Positions 41,737-50,866 of a stretch of 64,000 bases of DNA are shown here, in pieces. Positions within the stretch are counted from its first letter, which is position 1. Each line of letters starts with the position of its first letter. The notes under the pieces are model-generated. The model was not told the origin of the DNA. It worked only from the letters and a program-made list of their open reading frames with translations, and ran no database searches. The stretch spans positions 1 to 64,000 of the forward strand of contig JBIICJ010000001.1 of NCBI GenBank assembly GCA_044238965.1. Direction: 5' to 3'. The position numbers were made by a program, and so were the translations under genes. This DNA is from Micavibrio_B sp044238965. Its GTDB lineage: Bacteria; Pseudomonadota; Alphaproteobacteria; Micavibrionales; Micavibrionaceae.

Positions 41737-44253
41737 ATGTCAACGCACCATCCTTTTACATCGAAACAGTCTGTTATTAAACCATCTCACTATCTGGCTG
41801 GTTTTGAAAAACCACAATGGGGCATTGGTGCCATCATCTTTCTGGCCTTCACGTATATCTTGTTCTGCTTGTCGATTTTCTTATTTTTTGATTTGCCGCC
41901 CTCAATTAAAATTGTCTTATTATTGTTGGTAACAGGTGGATTAATCGGCGGGTTTGCACTTCATCATGTGATGCATGTGTTCGGAGGGCATGAAAAAGAA
42001 AAAAATCTCCTCAAAGAAATTTTGGAAAGCACCAAAGTTGCGCGCGTAATTACAGATGCCAGTCAATCAATAGTATTATTCAATCATAAATTCAGATCAA
42101 TGATGCCTGATTTCATGTCGGCCAAGTTAGATCAAATTTGGGCAGGGTTAAACATCCCCGATGATTTTATCGAAGGTCTTCGTAATGTGGCAGAGGAGGC
42201 TGATCGCGGTCTCTCATCCCACATTGATGTCAAAATTAATCGTCATGATTATAATCAATGGTTGCGTATTCATGCTGAACCACTTGCTAATTTCGCAGGT
42301 CATATTGATTGGCATATCGAGGATATCACCGATGATTTTGAACGCAGCCGCGCCGTGCGCGAGGAGCGCGAAAAATTAATTGATTTTACCGACAATGCGC
42401 CCGTTGGGTTTTTCTCGGTTGATGAAAATGGAAAATTTGTATTTGTAAATGCAACATTGGCGCGGTGGGTTGGCACTGATTTACAAATGATTTTGCAATC
42501 AGGAAAATTACACAATTATTTGCTCAATCCGCCTACCAAAGCTAATCCTTATGATATTGTTGATTTTGGTGGTGCGCGTCAAATCGCCGAGGTGCAATTA
42601 AAAGGTCACGGCGGAAAAATTGTACCCGCGTCAATTAATCAAATTGTGGTGGTGGAGGATTCGGGGCGCGTGCGCACGCGCGCGGTTGTGCATGATTTGA
42701 CATCAGAACGCGCGATGATCGAAGCATTAGAAGAATCCGAAGATCGTTTCCGTCGTTTTTTCGAAGAAGCCCCTTTGGGTATTGCGATTATCAATGCCGA
42801 TATGATTGTGGCGGATTGCAATTCATCACTCGCCCACATGCTGGGGAAATCGCGCAAAGAAACCGAAGATAAATCATTTGCTGAATTAATCGATAAAGAT
42901 GATTGGGCGCACGTATCCGAAGTGTTGCGCCGTATTCAAAATGGCGAATCAATGCAAGATGTGGCGGAAATTCGTTTATGGTCGGAAAAAGATAAGGTTA
43001 CTGTGCCCGCGCGTATGTATGCACGTCGTTTCCGTGATAATAATAATGTTGTCCTTCACTTTATTGATTTAACGCAACAGAAAAATTTAGAAACACAATT
43101 TATTCAATCGCAAAAAATGCAAGCGATTGGTCAATTGGCGGGCGGTATTGCGCATGATTTTAATAATTTGCTGACCGCCATTATTGGTTTTTGTGATTTG
43201 TTATTGCTGCGCCATAAACCAGGTGATCCATCATTCGGTGATATTCAACAAATCAAACAAAATTCAAATCGTGCGGCGAATTTGGTGCGTCAATTGTTGG
43301 CGTTTTCGCGTCAACAAACATTACGTCCAAAGGTACAAGATGTCACCGATATTTTAACAGAACTTGCGCATTTAATGCGCCGTTTATTGGGCGCGAATAT
43401 TGAATTGAAACTTGTTCACGGCGATAATCTGGGGTTTATTAAGGTTGATGGCGGGCAAATGGAGCAAGTGCTTGTTAATATGGCGGTGAATGCACGCGAT
43501 GCGATGAGTATGAATGGCGGCGCCAATAATGGAACGCTCACCATCACCACATCGCATTTCACCAATCGCGAATCTCAACAATGTTGCGGTGATATTATGC
43601 CCGCGGGACATTGGGTGCGTATTGATGTGACCGATACAGGGTGCGGCATCGCTCCTGAAAATATGAATCGTATTCTCGAGCCATTTTTTACCACCAAAGA
43701 TGTGGGGCAGGGTACAGGTTTAGGGCTTGCCACCGTATACGGTATCATCCGTCAAACGGGCGGTTATTTAGGCCTTGAAAGTACGGTTGGTGTTGGCACA
43801 ACATTCAGTGTCTATTTACCGCGCCTCACTGAACTTGAGCCCGAAGATGTGGTACAAAAAGAAAATGTGGAAGATACCGTATCTGATCTCACAGGTACCG
43901 CGCGTATTTTATTGGTTGAGGACGAAGACGCCGTGCGCGCTTTCTCATCCCGAGCGCTCACGAACAAGGGATACGAAGTTGTCACGGCCGAAAGTGGTGA
44001 GGCGGGATGGACAGTCTTTTCTGAACTCACCAAACCAATTGATCTGATGATCACCGATGTGATTATGCCTGGCATGGATGGCCCAACACTCGTCAAAAAA
44101 ATTCGTGAGGTGAATCCAACACTCAAAATTATTTTTATCTCAGGTTATACAGAGGAAAAATTAAAAGATTATATGGGCGATGGCATTTACTTCCTGCCGA
44201 AACCCTTCTCGCTTAAGCAATTGGCGGCAAAGGTAAAGGAAGTGATGGGGTAA
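41737..44253 (+). CDS. cckA: CckA-type hybrid histidine kinase (cell cycle)
   Basis: An 838-residue protein. Two membrane helices (about residues 30-50 and 56-76) are followed by three PAS-like regions (about 88-200, 215-325, 335-455), a dimerisation/phospho-acceptor domain with H473 in GGIAHDFNNLLTAIIG, an HATPase domain with DTGCGIAPENMNRILEPFFT then GQGTGLGLATVYGI, and a C-terminal receiver with D774 in MITDVIMPGMDG. This order and the H-box are those of CckA, which phosphorylates CtrA and CpdR via ChpT. It follows flhB by 55 bp and precedes recA. Confidence 0.9.
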   Translation: MSTHHPFTSKQSVIKPSHYLAGFEKPQWGIGAIIFLAFTYILFCLSIFLFFDLPPSIKIVLLLLVTGGLIGGFALHHVMHVFGGHEKEKNLLKEILESTKVARVITDASQSIVLFNHKFRSMMPDFMSAKLDQIWAGLNIPDDFIEGLRNVAEEADRGLSSHIDVKINRHDYNQWLRIHAEPLANFAGHIDWHIEDITDDFERSRAVREEREKLIDFTDNAPVGFFSVDENGKFVFVNATLARWVGTDLQMILQSGKLHNYLLNPPTKANPYDIVDFGGARQIAEVQLKGHGGKIVPASINQIVVVEDSGRVRTRAVVHDLTSERAMIEALEESEDRFRRFFEEAPLGIAIINADMIVADCNSSLAHMLGKSRKETEDKSFAELIDKDDWAHVSEVLRRIQNGESMQDVAEIRLWSEKDKVTVPARMYARRFRDNNNVVLHFIDLTQQKNLETQFIQSQKMQAIGQLAGGIAHDFNNLLTAIIGFCDLLLLRHKPGDPSFGDIQQIKQNSNRAANLVRQLLAFSRQQTLRPKVQDVTDILTELAHLMRRLLGANIELKLVHGDNLGFIKVDGGQMEQVLVNMAVNARDAMSMNGGANNGTLTITTSHFTNRESQQCCGDIMPAGHWVRIDVTDTGCGIAPENMNRILEPFFTTKDVGQGTGLGLATVYGIIRQTGGYLGLESTVGVGTTFSVYLPRLTELEPEDVVQKENVEDTVSDLTGTARILLVEDEDAVRAFSSRALTNKGYEVVTAESGEAGWTVFSELTKPIDLMITDVIMPGMDGPTLVKKIREVNPTLKIIFISGYTEEKLKDYMGDGIYFLPKPFSLKQLAAKVKEVMG

Positions 44254-44275
44254 TAATTCTGTAAAATAAAAACAT

Positions 44276-44290
44276 GTTCTTTTTTTGTTC
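44276..44290. promoter_or_regulatory. LexA (SOS) box of recA
   Basis: GTTC at 44276-44279 and GTTC at 44287-44290, separated by exactly 7 T residues, match the alphaproteobacterial LexA direct-repeat consensus GTTC-N7-GTTC. It lies 7 bp upstream of the -35 element of recA. Confidence 0.8.
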
Positions 44291-44297
44291 TTTTCTG

Positions 44298-44325
44298 TTG
44301 ACGATAGGAACAAACCATGTACAAT
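44298..44325 (+). promoter_or_regulatory. Promoter for recA
   Basis: TTGACG at 44298-44303 and TACAAT at 44320-44325 with a 16-bp spacer, directly after the LexA box. Confidence 0.65.
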
Positions 44326-44412
44326 CATAATATAGATGTTGATGAAACGTTGGAAATCTTAGGAAAATATAGACTTGTCTAACGATTCGGGACGATAAAG
44401 AAGGAGAACATA

Positions 44413-45561
44413 ATGACCGTTACACCATTCAAAGGAGCCGACATGGACACAAAATCACCCGCGGAAAAAAACAAGGCATTAGACGCAGCCTTGCAACAAA
44501 TTGAACGCGCCTTTGGGAAGGGTTCGGTCATGAAACTGTCGGGTCAAAATGCCCAAATGGAAGTCGAGGCGATTTCAACGGGCTCTCTTGGTTTGGATAT
44601 TGCTCTCGGTATTGGCGGTGTGCCGCGCGGTCGTATCATTGAAATTTTCGGCCCTGAATCATCAGGGAAAACAACATTGGCATTACAAATTATTGCCGAG
44701 GCACAAAAATCAGGTGGAACATGCGCGATCATTGATGCGGAACATGCGCTTGATCCTGGATACGCCAGAAAATTAGGTTGTGATTTAGACTCTCTTTTAA
44801 TCTCGCAACCTGATGCAGGCGAACAGGCTTTGGAAATCGCGGATACATTGGTTCGGTCTGGTGCGCTTGATGTATTGGTAGTGGATTCAGTTGCGGCACT
44901 GGTACCACGCGCAGAGCTTGAGGGTGAAATGGGCGACAGCCACATGGGCCTTCATGCGCGTTTAATGTCACAGGCTTTGCGCAAATTAACGGGATCAATT
45001 TCACGTTCACGCACGGTTGTTATTTTCATCAACCAAATTCGTATGAAAATTGGTGTGATGTTCGGATCACCTGAAACAACCACAGGCGGTAATGCGTTGA
45101 AATTTTATGCATCAGTTCGTTTAGATATCCGCCGCATTGGCGCGATCAAGGATAAAGAAACTGTGGTCGGTAACCAAACACGTGTCAAAGTTGTTAAAAA
45201 CAAAATGGCACCCCCTTTCCGTCAGGTTGATTTCGACATCATGTATGGTGAGGGTATCTCCAAAATGGGCGAATTGATTGATTTGGGCGTGCAAGGTAAC
45301 TTGGTTGAAAAATCAGGTGCTTGGTTTGCCTATGATGGTCAACGGATTGGTCAGGGTCGCGAAAATGCAAAACAATTTATGCGGGATAACCCAGAACTTG
45401 CGAAAAAGCTTGAGGCGGAAATCCGCAAGAAATCAATGGCCGTTGCTGATGCGATGTTAGCAGGGCCAGAGGGGGACGAGGCTACGGAAGCGGCTTTGGA
45501 ACCAAATGATGAAATTGTGGCTGATGACGCCCCAAAATCAAAGGCGAAGAAGTCCGCTTAA
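44413..45561 (+). CDS. recA: RecA recombinase
   Basis: A 382-residue RecA with Walker A GPESSGKTTLALQ, the dimer motif DAEHALDPGYA, Walker B DVLVVDSVAAL and loop FINQIRMKIGVMFGSPETTT. It drives homologous recombination and LexA self-cleavage. ATG 44413 has AAGGAGA upstream; ATG 44443 (MDTKSPAEKNKAL) also has AAAGGAG at good distance, so the protein may be 372 residues. The acidic C-terminal tail is extended by about 20 residues (EATEAALEPNDEIV). Confidence 0.98.
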   Translation: MTVTPFKGADMDTKSPAEKNKALDAALQQIERAFGKGSVMKLSGQNAQMEVEAISTGSLGLDIALGIGGVPRGRIIEIFGPESSGKTTLALQIIAEAQKSGGTCAIIDAEHALDPGYARKLGCDLDSLLISQPDAGEQALEIADTLVRSGALDVLVVDSVAALVPRAELEGEMGDSHMGLHARLMSQALRKLTGSISRSRTVVIFINQIRMKIGVMFGSPETTTGGNALKFYASVRLDIRRIGAIKDKETVVGNQTRVKVVKNKMAPPFRQVDFDIMYGEGISKMGELIDLGVQGNLVEKSGAWFAYDGQRIGQGRENAKQFMRDNPELAKKLEAEIRKKSMAVADAMLAGPEGDEATEAALEPNDEIVADDAPKSKAKKSA

Positions 45562-45598
45562 GATCCCCATCTTAGAAAATCTTCTCCTGTTTGAAAGA

Positions 45599-45638
45599 AT
45601 ATCTGCAAGTTATCTCCCATACTTGCAGATATTTTTTT
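45599..45638 (+). terminator. Terminator after recA
   Basis: A perfect 12-bp stem (ATATCTGCAAGT at 45599-45610 with ACTTGCAGATAT at 45621-45632) is followed by seven T residues. Confidence 0.9.
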
Positions 45639-45656
45639 GTCTGATAGCATAAAAAT

Positions 45657-46124
45657 ATGACATCTGGGCAAGACATTAACATTAGACCAATTCAGAAATC
45701 TGATATTCTTTTAGTTAAAAAAATGATGGATGAATTGCATTTATTTCATGGTAAAATGATCAAAACATCCACAAAGCGGATTATAGATGGTTGTTTCGAA
45801 TCAAAATTAACACAGGGTTTTGTTGTTGAGCATAAGTCAAAGTGTATAGGGTTTAGTTTTGGCTATGATGTGATGAATTATATTCAGTCAGAGCGCTGTC
45901 ATTTTATTGACTATTTTTTTATCAAGGAAAAATATAGATCAATCGGTTATGGGCAAGCATTATTGAATTATGTGATAACATCTGCACAAAAACGTGATTG
46001 TGGTTTGATATATGTGACGGCTTCAAAACACAATCAAGACGCTAATTCTTTTTATAAAAAATGTGGATTTAAACGACACATTTCGAAATTAAATAAATAT
46101 GTTTTAGAAATTCCACGTAATTAA
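45657..46124 (+). CDS. GNAT-family N-acetyltransferase
   Basis: A 155-residue protein with the GNAT fold: N-terminal INIRPIQKSDILLVKKMMDE, motif A near residues 85-110 (IDYFFIKEKYRSIGYGQALL, the acetyl-CoA Q/R-x-x-G-x-G/A loop) and motif B (YVTASKHNQDANSFYKKCGF). The substrate cannot be told. It is markedly more AT-rich than recA and has no clear ribosome-binding site, being close after the recA terminator. It converges with smpB, leaving 4 bp between the stops. Confidence 0.85.
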   Translation: MTSGQDINIRPIQKSDILLVKKMMDELHLFHGKMIKTSTKRIIDGCFESKLTQGFVVEHKSKCIGFSFGYDVMNYIQSERCHFIDYFFIKEKYRSIGYGQALLNYVITSAQKRDCGLIYVTASKHNQDANSFYKKCGFKRHISKLNKYVLEIPRN

Positions 46125-46128
46125 TTAA

Positions 46129-46629
46129 TTAATCTTTTTGATTGCCACGTAGCACGCGAGATTTTTCTCGATTCCAGTCGCGCTCTTTAATTGTTTCGCG
46201 CTTATCATGTGCTTTTTTCCCTTTGGCAAGGGCAATCTCACATTTAGCGATACCGCGTGCATTAAAAAATATTTTAACTGGAACCAATGTATAGCCTTCA
46301 ATTTTAATGCGCCCCATTAATTTATTAATTTCACGACGATGGAGTAATAATTTTCGTGGGCGGGTTGGCGTATGCTGTAAATGAATGCCTGCGGCTCCAT
46401 AGGGAGCAATCGTACACCCATGTAAATAAATATCGCCGCGTTTGGCAATCGCGTGCGCTTCGGCTAACGAGCATTGGCCGTGACGCAATGATTTTACTTC
46501 TGTACCCGTTAACATGATGCCAGCTTCAAAAAACTCTTCTAAAAAATATTCAAATCTAGCCTTGCGATTTTCGGCAATCGTTACATTGGTATTTAACAAT
46601 TCTTTTTTTGTTGATTTCGCCTTAGCCAT
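46129..46629 (-). CDS. smpB: SmpB, tmRNA-binding protein
   Basis: A 166-residue SmpB: NRKARFEYFLEEFFEAGIML, TGTEVKSLRHGQCSLAEAHA, YLHGCTIAPYG and a basic C-terminal tail with KGKKAHDKRETIKERDW that acts in the ribosomal A site. It works with tmRNA to rescue stalled ribosomes; the ssrA gene is not in the window. It overlaps the dapA 3' end by 8 bases. Confidence 0.96.
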   Translation of the reverse strand: MAKAKSTKKELLNTNVTIAENRKARFEYFLEEFFEAGIMLTGTEVKSLRHGQCSLAEAHAIAKRGDIYLHGCTIAPYGAAGIHLQHTPTRPRKLLLHRREINKLMGRIKIEGYTLVPVKIFFNARGIAKCEIALAKGKKAHDKRETIKERDWNREKSRVLRGNQKD

Positions 46630-47557
46630 AGTTTTTTATTTGTGATGTTGCAGCATCGTTATTTTGTTTTTCTGGCAAATTTTTTAATAATTCGTCTATG
46701 TGCACGCGCGTTTCGGTTGTTGCAGGAATTAATGGCAAACGCATATCATCGCGTCCAAATCCCAAACGATGACAGGCATATTTTACAGGAGTTGGTGATG
46801 ATTCTATGAATAAGCCTTTGTTCCACGGGTTAAGAATAGATAACAACATATCTGTGGTCACATCATCATTTGCCATGATAGCTTTATATAAGGCCATGCA
46901 TTCTGCTGGTAAAACATTTGATGTCACAGAAATGCATCCATGACCGCCTTCTTTCATATAACTGGCGGCGGCATAATCATCACCACACAATAATACAAAA
47001 TCATCTTTTACTTTATCTTGAATTGGTTTTACGCGCGTAATTTCACCTGTTGCATCTTTGAGGCCAATAATACGCGGTAACTCAGCAAGTCGTAATGTTG
47101 TTTCAACAGATAAATCAACATTGGTGCGCCCAGGTACATTGTATAATATAATCGGAAGGTTGGTGGCATCATGAATGGCTTTGAAATGTTGATAGACACC
47201 TTCTTGCGTAGGACGATTATAATAGGGCGTGACGATGAGCGCAGAATCAGCGCCCGCAGCTTCTGCAATTTTGGTACATTCAATTGTATAGCCTGTATCA
47301 TTTGAGCCAGTACCTGCAATTACGGGAACATAACGATCAGTTTTGTGGCCATCACGCACAGAGACCGTTGCGCGAAATAAATCACCCATTTCAGCAGGGG
47401 TCAGGGTTGGCCCTTCACCCGTTGTGCCGCAAGGAACAAGACCAGATATCCCGTTTTCAATTTGCCAGTTAACAAATGTTTCAAAAGCCTGTAAATCCAC
47501 TTTGCCGTTGGCAAAAGGAGTGATAAGAGCTGTAATATAACCTTTATAGAGAGACAT
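46622..47557 (-). CDS. dapA: 4-hydroxy-tetrahydrodipicolinate synthase
   Basis: A 311-residue DapA. It condenses pyruvate with aspartate semialdehyde in lysine and meso-diaminopimelate synthesis. Seen are the N-terminal GYITALITPF, the GTTGEGPTLTPAE loop, the catalytic Tyr in ILYNVPGRTNVDLS, and the Schiff-base Lys in IIGLKDATGEI. ATG 47557 (MSLYKG) is the family-like start; an in-frame GTG at 47593 would add 12 residues. The start lies one base from the divergent slt start codon. Confidence 0.95.
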   Translation of the reverse strand: MSLYKGYITALITPFANGKVDLQAFETFVNWQIENGISGLVPCGTTGEGPTLTPAEMGDLFRATVSVRDGHKTDRYVPVIAGTGSNDTGYTIECTKIAEAAGADSALIVTPYYNRPTQEGVYQHFKAIHDATNLPIILYNVPGRTNVDLSVETTLRLAELPRIIGLKDATGEITRVKPIQDKVKDDFVLLCGDDYAAASYMKEGGHGCISVTSNVLPAECMALYKAIMANDDVTTDMLLSILNPWNKGLFIESSPTPVKYACHRLGFGRDDMRLPLIPATTETRVHIDELLKNLPEKQNNDAATSQIKNYG

Positions 47558-47558
47558 A

Positions 47559-49460
47559 ATGAAATATTTACTAGGTTCTAAACCATTTGTCACCTTATTA
47601 TTATTTTTTTCCCTGATTTTATTGACAAATCAGGCCAGTGCTGACTCATCACAAGTTTTAAAAGCCATCTCAAATAAAAACTGGTCTCAGGCACGGACGA
47701 TGTTAGCATCTGAGCGTGACCCAACTCTCAATTCACTTTATGAATATTTTTTATACACTGATAATTCGGTACGGGTGCCATTTGCTTCAGTCATGTCATT
47801 TTTACGCCGCCACCCGCATTGGCCAGATCAAAATAGAATAAAAATGACTGCAGAGCGTAATATAGCGGCAGGCGATGATAAAAATTTAGTTGCATCATAT
47901 TTTTCAACGCAATCACCATTAACGGGCGAAGGTATTATCGCCTATGCCGCTATGATGGGTACCAGCGGACAATTCTCTGCTGTATTAAATAAATCATGGG
48001 TTGATGCTGATATAACATCTGATGTTCAACAAAGAATATTTAAATCATACGGTCAACTCATATCACGCACCGCGCATGAACGCCGTTTAGATAATTTATT
48101 GTTTAAAGACCAATCTTCACGTGCGCGCGCCTTGGCATCATTGTTGGGTAACGGTTATCCTGAGTTAGTTGAAGCCCGTTTAATGTTGGCCAAAGATTCA
48201 AACAATGCAGAACAATATTTGGCACGTGTGCCCGCCAATTTACAAAAAAATGCTGGTTTATTATATGAGCGTTTAAGGTGGCGCAGGCGTAATGATATGA
48301 ATGACGGTGCCGTTCAAATTTTGCAAATTCAACCAAATGCATCAGAAATATCAAATATCGAAGATTGGTGGAAAGAGCGCAATATACTTATCCGTCGTTA
48401 TTTAGAGAATAAAAATTATTCCAAAGCGTACCAACTTGCATCAGCTCATGGATCGATGGATGGCCAAGAATATGCCGAGGCAGAATGGATAGCAGGATGG
48501 TTATCGCTTCGTTTTTTAAATGATCCCGCGCGTGCACTGGGACATTTTCAAGCGATGCAACCCCGTATGAAAACACCAATTAGTAAATCTAGATCATCAT
48601 ATTGGAGCGCGCGCGCCTTGGATAGGGCGGGGCGTAAAGATGAGGCCATAAAATGGTATCAATACGCAGCGCAATTCCCACGCGCTTATTACGGCCAATT
48701 AGCCGCAAAGCATTTGAATCAGCCATTGGCGCGACCAGTATCAATTATAGCATCCCAAACAGATCGCAATAAGATTCAAAACTCAGATTTAGGCCGAGCG
48801 ATTATTCTGTTGGATCGTGCGGGATTAGATGGAGCACGCAATAAATTTATCAAACATTTTTCCGAACAAATTCAAACTGCTGGTGAATTCAAAGCATTGG
48901 CTGAATTGATGATGTCGATGAAATTACCGCAAGAGGCTATAAAAGTTTCCAAAGAAGCCGCCAAAGATAATATTTTACTCAATGAGGAATCGTATCCTGT
49001 GTTGCCATCATATTATCAACATATCACAATTGATCGTGCGTTAGCGCATGCGATCACACGTCAAGAAAGTCAATTTGATCAGGTTGTACGCTCACCTGCC
49101 GGCGCGTTGGGATTGATGCAATTAATGCCAGCAACAGCCAGAGAAGTTGCACAAAAAAATGGCATTAACCATGAACAACAATGGCTGACATCAAATCCAC
49201 GCCATAATATAGAATTAGGTTCACTTTATTTGGCGGAATTACTTCGTCGTTTTGATGGGGCGCATCCGATGGCTATGGCGGCGTATAATGCGGGTCCGTC
49301 ACGCGTTAATGGATGGATTAAAGAATTTGGAGATCCGCGTAAGGGGGAAATTGATTGGGTGGATTGGATTGAGCTTATACCCATTTCAGAGACTCGAAAC
49401 TATGTGCAACGTGTTACTGAGGGATATATGGTTTATCGAGATCAATTAGGCGTTCGCTAG
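47559..49460 (+). CDS. Soluble lytic transglycosylase (Slt type)
   Basis: A 633-residue protein. A signal peptide (residues 8-28, KPFVTLLLFFSLILLTNQA) precedes a superhelical alpha domain and the C-terminal SLT catalytic domain, with catalytic E503 in AITRQESQFDQVVRS, then GALGLMQLMPATAREVAQKN and MAMAAYNAGPSRVNGWIKEF. It cleaves peptidoglycan in the periplasm. It may help turnover or local opening of the wall, which the muramidase-less FlgJ here cannot do, but that link is inference. Confidence 0.93.
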   Translation: MKYLLGSKPFVTLLLFFSLILLTNQASADSSQVLKAISNKNWSQARTMLASERDPTLNSLYEYFLYTDNSVRVPFASVMSFLRRHPHWPDQNRIKMTAERNIAAGDDKNLVASYFSTQSPLTGEGIIAYAAMMGTSGQFSAVLNKSWVDADITSDVQQRIFKSYGQLISRTAHERRLDNLLFKDQSSRARALASLLGNGYPELVEARLMLAKDSNNAEQYLARVPANLQKNAGLLYERLRWRRRNDMNDGAVQILQIQPNASEISNIEDWWKERNILIRRYLENKNYSKAYQLASAHGSMDGQEYAEAEWIAGWLSLRFLNDPARALGHFQAMQPRMKTPISKSRSSYWSARALDRAGRKDEAIKWYQYAAQFPRAYYGQLAAKHLNQPLARPVSIIASQTDRNKIQNSDLGRAIILLDRAGLDGARNKFIKHFSEQIQTAGEFKALAELMMSMKLPQEAIKVSKEAAKDNILLNEESYPVLPSYYQHITIDRALAHAITRQESQFDQVVRSPAGALGLMQLMPATAREVAQKNGINHEQQWLTSNPRHNIELGSLYLAELLRRFDGAHPMAMAAYNAGPSRVNGWIKEFGDPRKGEIDWVDWIELIPISETRNYVQRVTEGYMVYRDQLGVR

Positions 49461-49521
49461 ACCCGAGCATGCGTGTATATGCAGTAATCTTTCGCTAATA
49501 TTTTTAACTCATCATCATGAT

Positions 49522-50172
49522 ATGGATGATTTAAAACCAAAGACAATTATTATCGCAGATGATCATATTTTATTTCGCGACACGTTAGTGATGTATTTGT
49601 GTGCAGCAAATCCGCATTTTAAAATAATTGTGGCTGGCGATTTTTCTGAGCTTTTTTCTATCCTACATCGTAAATCAGAAAAAATTGATCTTATGCTAGT
49701 TGATTATTCAATGCCATCAATGATGAGTCGTGATGCATTTTTAAAATTAAACAAAGATTATAACCATATCCCGATCGCTATGATGTCAGGTGTCGCGGAT
49801 TTGCAGGATATAGAATTTATCAGAAAGATTGGTATAAAAGGGTATATTCCCAAAACATTATCAGCATCAAAAGTGCTGGAAGGGATTGATCGTCTTTTAT
49901 CAGGAGAATCCTTTTATAATACAAACACGCATTTATTTTCACTTTATCATGATCAGAATAATAAAGAAAATTTTACGTCACGTGAGTGTGATGTTTTGGA
50001 ATTATTGGCAACGGGAGTTCCAAATAAAGAGATCGCTAATGAATTAAATTTAAAGCCTGTTACTATAAAATTATATATTCGTAATATTCTTAGAAAATTA
50101 AATTTAAAAAATAGAACACAAATAGCATTATGGGTAAGTGGAGGTATAAAAAATGAAAAGAAATATTTTTAA
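49522..50172 (+). CDS. LuxR/NarL-family response regulator
   Basis: A 216-residue protein. The receiver domain (5-125) has D13, D14 and phospho-acceptor D61 in MLVDYSMPSM. The LuxR-type helix-turn-helix (150-210) has FTSRECDVLELLATGVPNKE and IANELNLKPVTIKLYIRNIL. It overlaps the next gene, which encodes a PAS-DHp protein, by 20 bases, so the two form an operon. The targets are unknown. The region is notably AT-rich. Confidence 0.9.
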   Translation: MDDLKPKTIIIADDHILFRDTLVMYLCAANPHFKIIVAGDFSELFSILHRKSEKIDLMLVDYSMPSMMSRDAFLKLNKDYNHIPIAMMSGVADLQDIEFIRKIGIKGYIPKTLSASKVLEGIDRLLSGESFYNTNTHLFSLYHDQNNKENFTSRECDVLELLATGVPNKEIANELNLKPVTIKLYIRNILRKLNLKNRTQIALWVSGGIKNEKKYF

Positions 50173-50824
50173 TTTCTTTATAAATAAAAAAAGTAAGACA
50201 GATATTGTTCAAGAATCATTATTATTTAGCGCGGTTCAAAAAAGTTTTGATGGAATTGCATTATTAAATTTTAATCAAACAATATTATATGCCAATGATA
50301 GATTCTGGGCGATATATGGTATTCCTTTGGCTGAACGTGAAAAATATATGTCGCAAAAATGGGATATTTTATATTCGGAACAAGGTCAAAAAATTATTCA
50401 AGAAAATATATACCCAGCTTTAGATGCGAATTCATATTGGGCGGGCGCAGCATGGGTTAAATCATGTAAGGGGCGTAAATTTTTTGCCGATTTATCGATT
50501 ATAAAATATGATACAGGATATTTAGGATTGGTGCGCGATCGAACAGATTTTGTTCAGGAAATAGAGAAGAATAAATTACTAACGCGTGAATTACACGGTG
50601 CGCAAAAAGACAATGCAATTATGGCGGCGGTACGATCAATGATCCATGATTTTAATAACACATTATCGGTTATTAAGGGGCATACAGAATTATTGGAAGA
50701 TGGATGCAATTATTCATTCGAACAAAGGCAATCACTTGATTATATAAAGCGCGCGGTTAATTCTTCGCAACATATGTTGGCACGAGTGCGCTCATTAATT
50801 CCACAAACTATGCGGCATGAATAA
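50153..50824 (+). CDS. PAS-DHp sensor protein without an ATPase domain
   Basis: A 223-residue protein. A PAS domain (about 25-135, SFDGIALLNFNQTILYANDR) is followed by a linker helix and a histidine-kinase dimerisation domain with an H-box at H165 (SMIHDFNNTLSVIKGHTELL). The protein ends after the second DHp helix, with no N, G1 or G2 box. It cannot autophosphorylate by itself and may act as a phosphatase or phosphotransfer partner of the overlapping response regulator. No stop or frameshift artefact is evident: the next 42 bp lead directly to cca. Confidence 0.8.
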   Translation: MKRNIFNFFINKKSKTDIVQESLLFSAVQKSFDGIALLNFNQTILYANDRFWAIYGIPLAEREKYMSQKWDILYSEQGQKIIQENIYPALDANSYWAGAAWVKSCKGRKFFADLSIIKYDTGYLGLVRDRTDFVQEIEKNKLLTRELHGAQKDNAIMAAVRSMIHDFNNTLSVIKGHTELLEDGCNYSFEQRQSLDYIKRAVNSSQHMLARVRSLIPQTMRHE

Positions 50825-50866
50825 ATATCTTTTCTATTTAAGAATGATGAATTAATATAATTTGTC

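Noticed and set aside
46118..46133. TAATTAATTAATTAA-like repeats at the GNAT/smpB junction as a CtrA site
   Set aside because: The TTAA units are 4 bp apart rather than spaced by 7, and they lie between gene 3' ends, not in a promoter.
50153..50866. Frameshift explaining the missing ATPase domain of the PAS-DHp protein
   Set aside because: No kinase N or G box motif was found in any frame downstream; cca starts 42 bp later.
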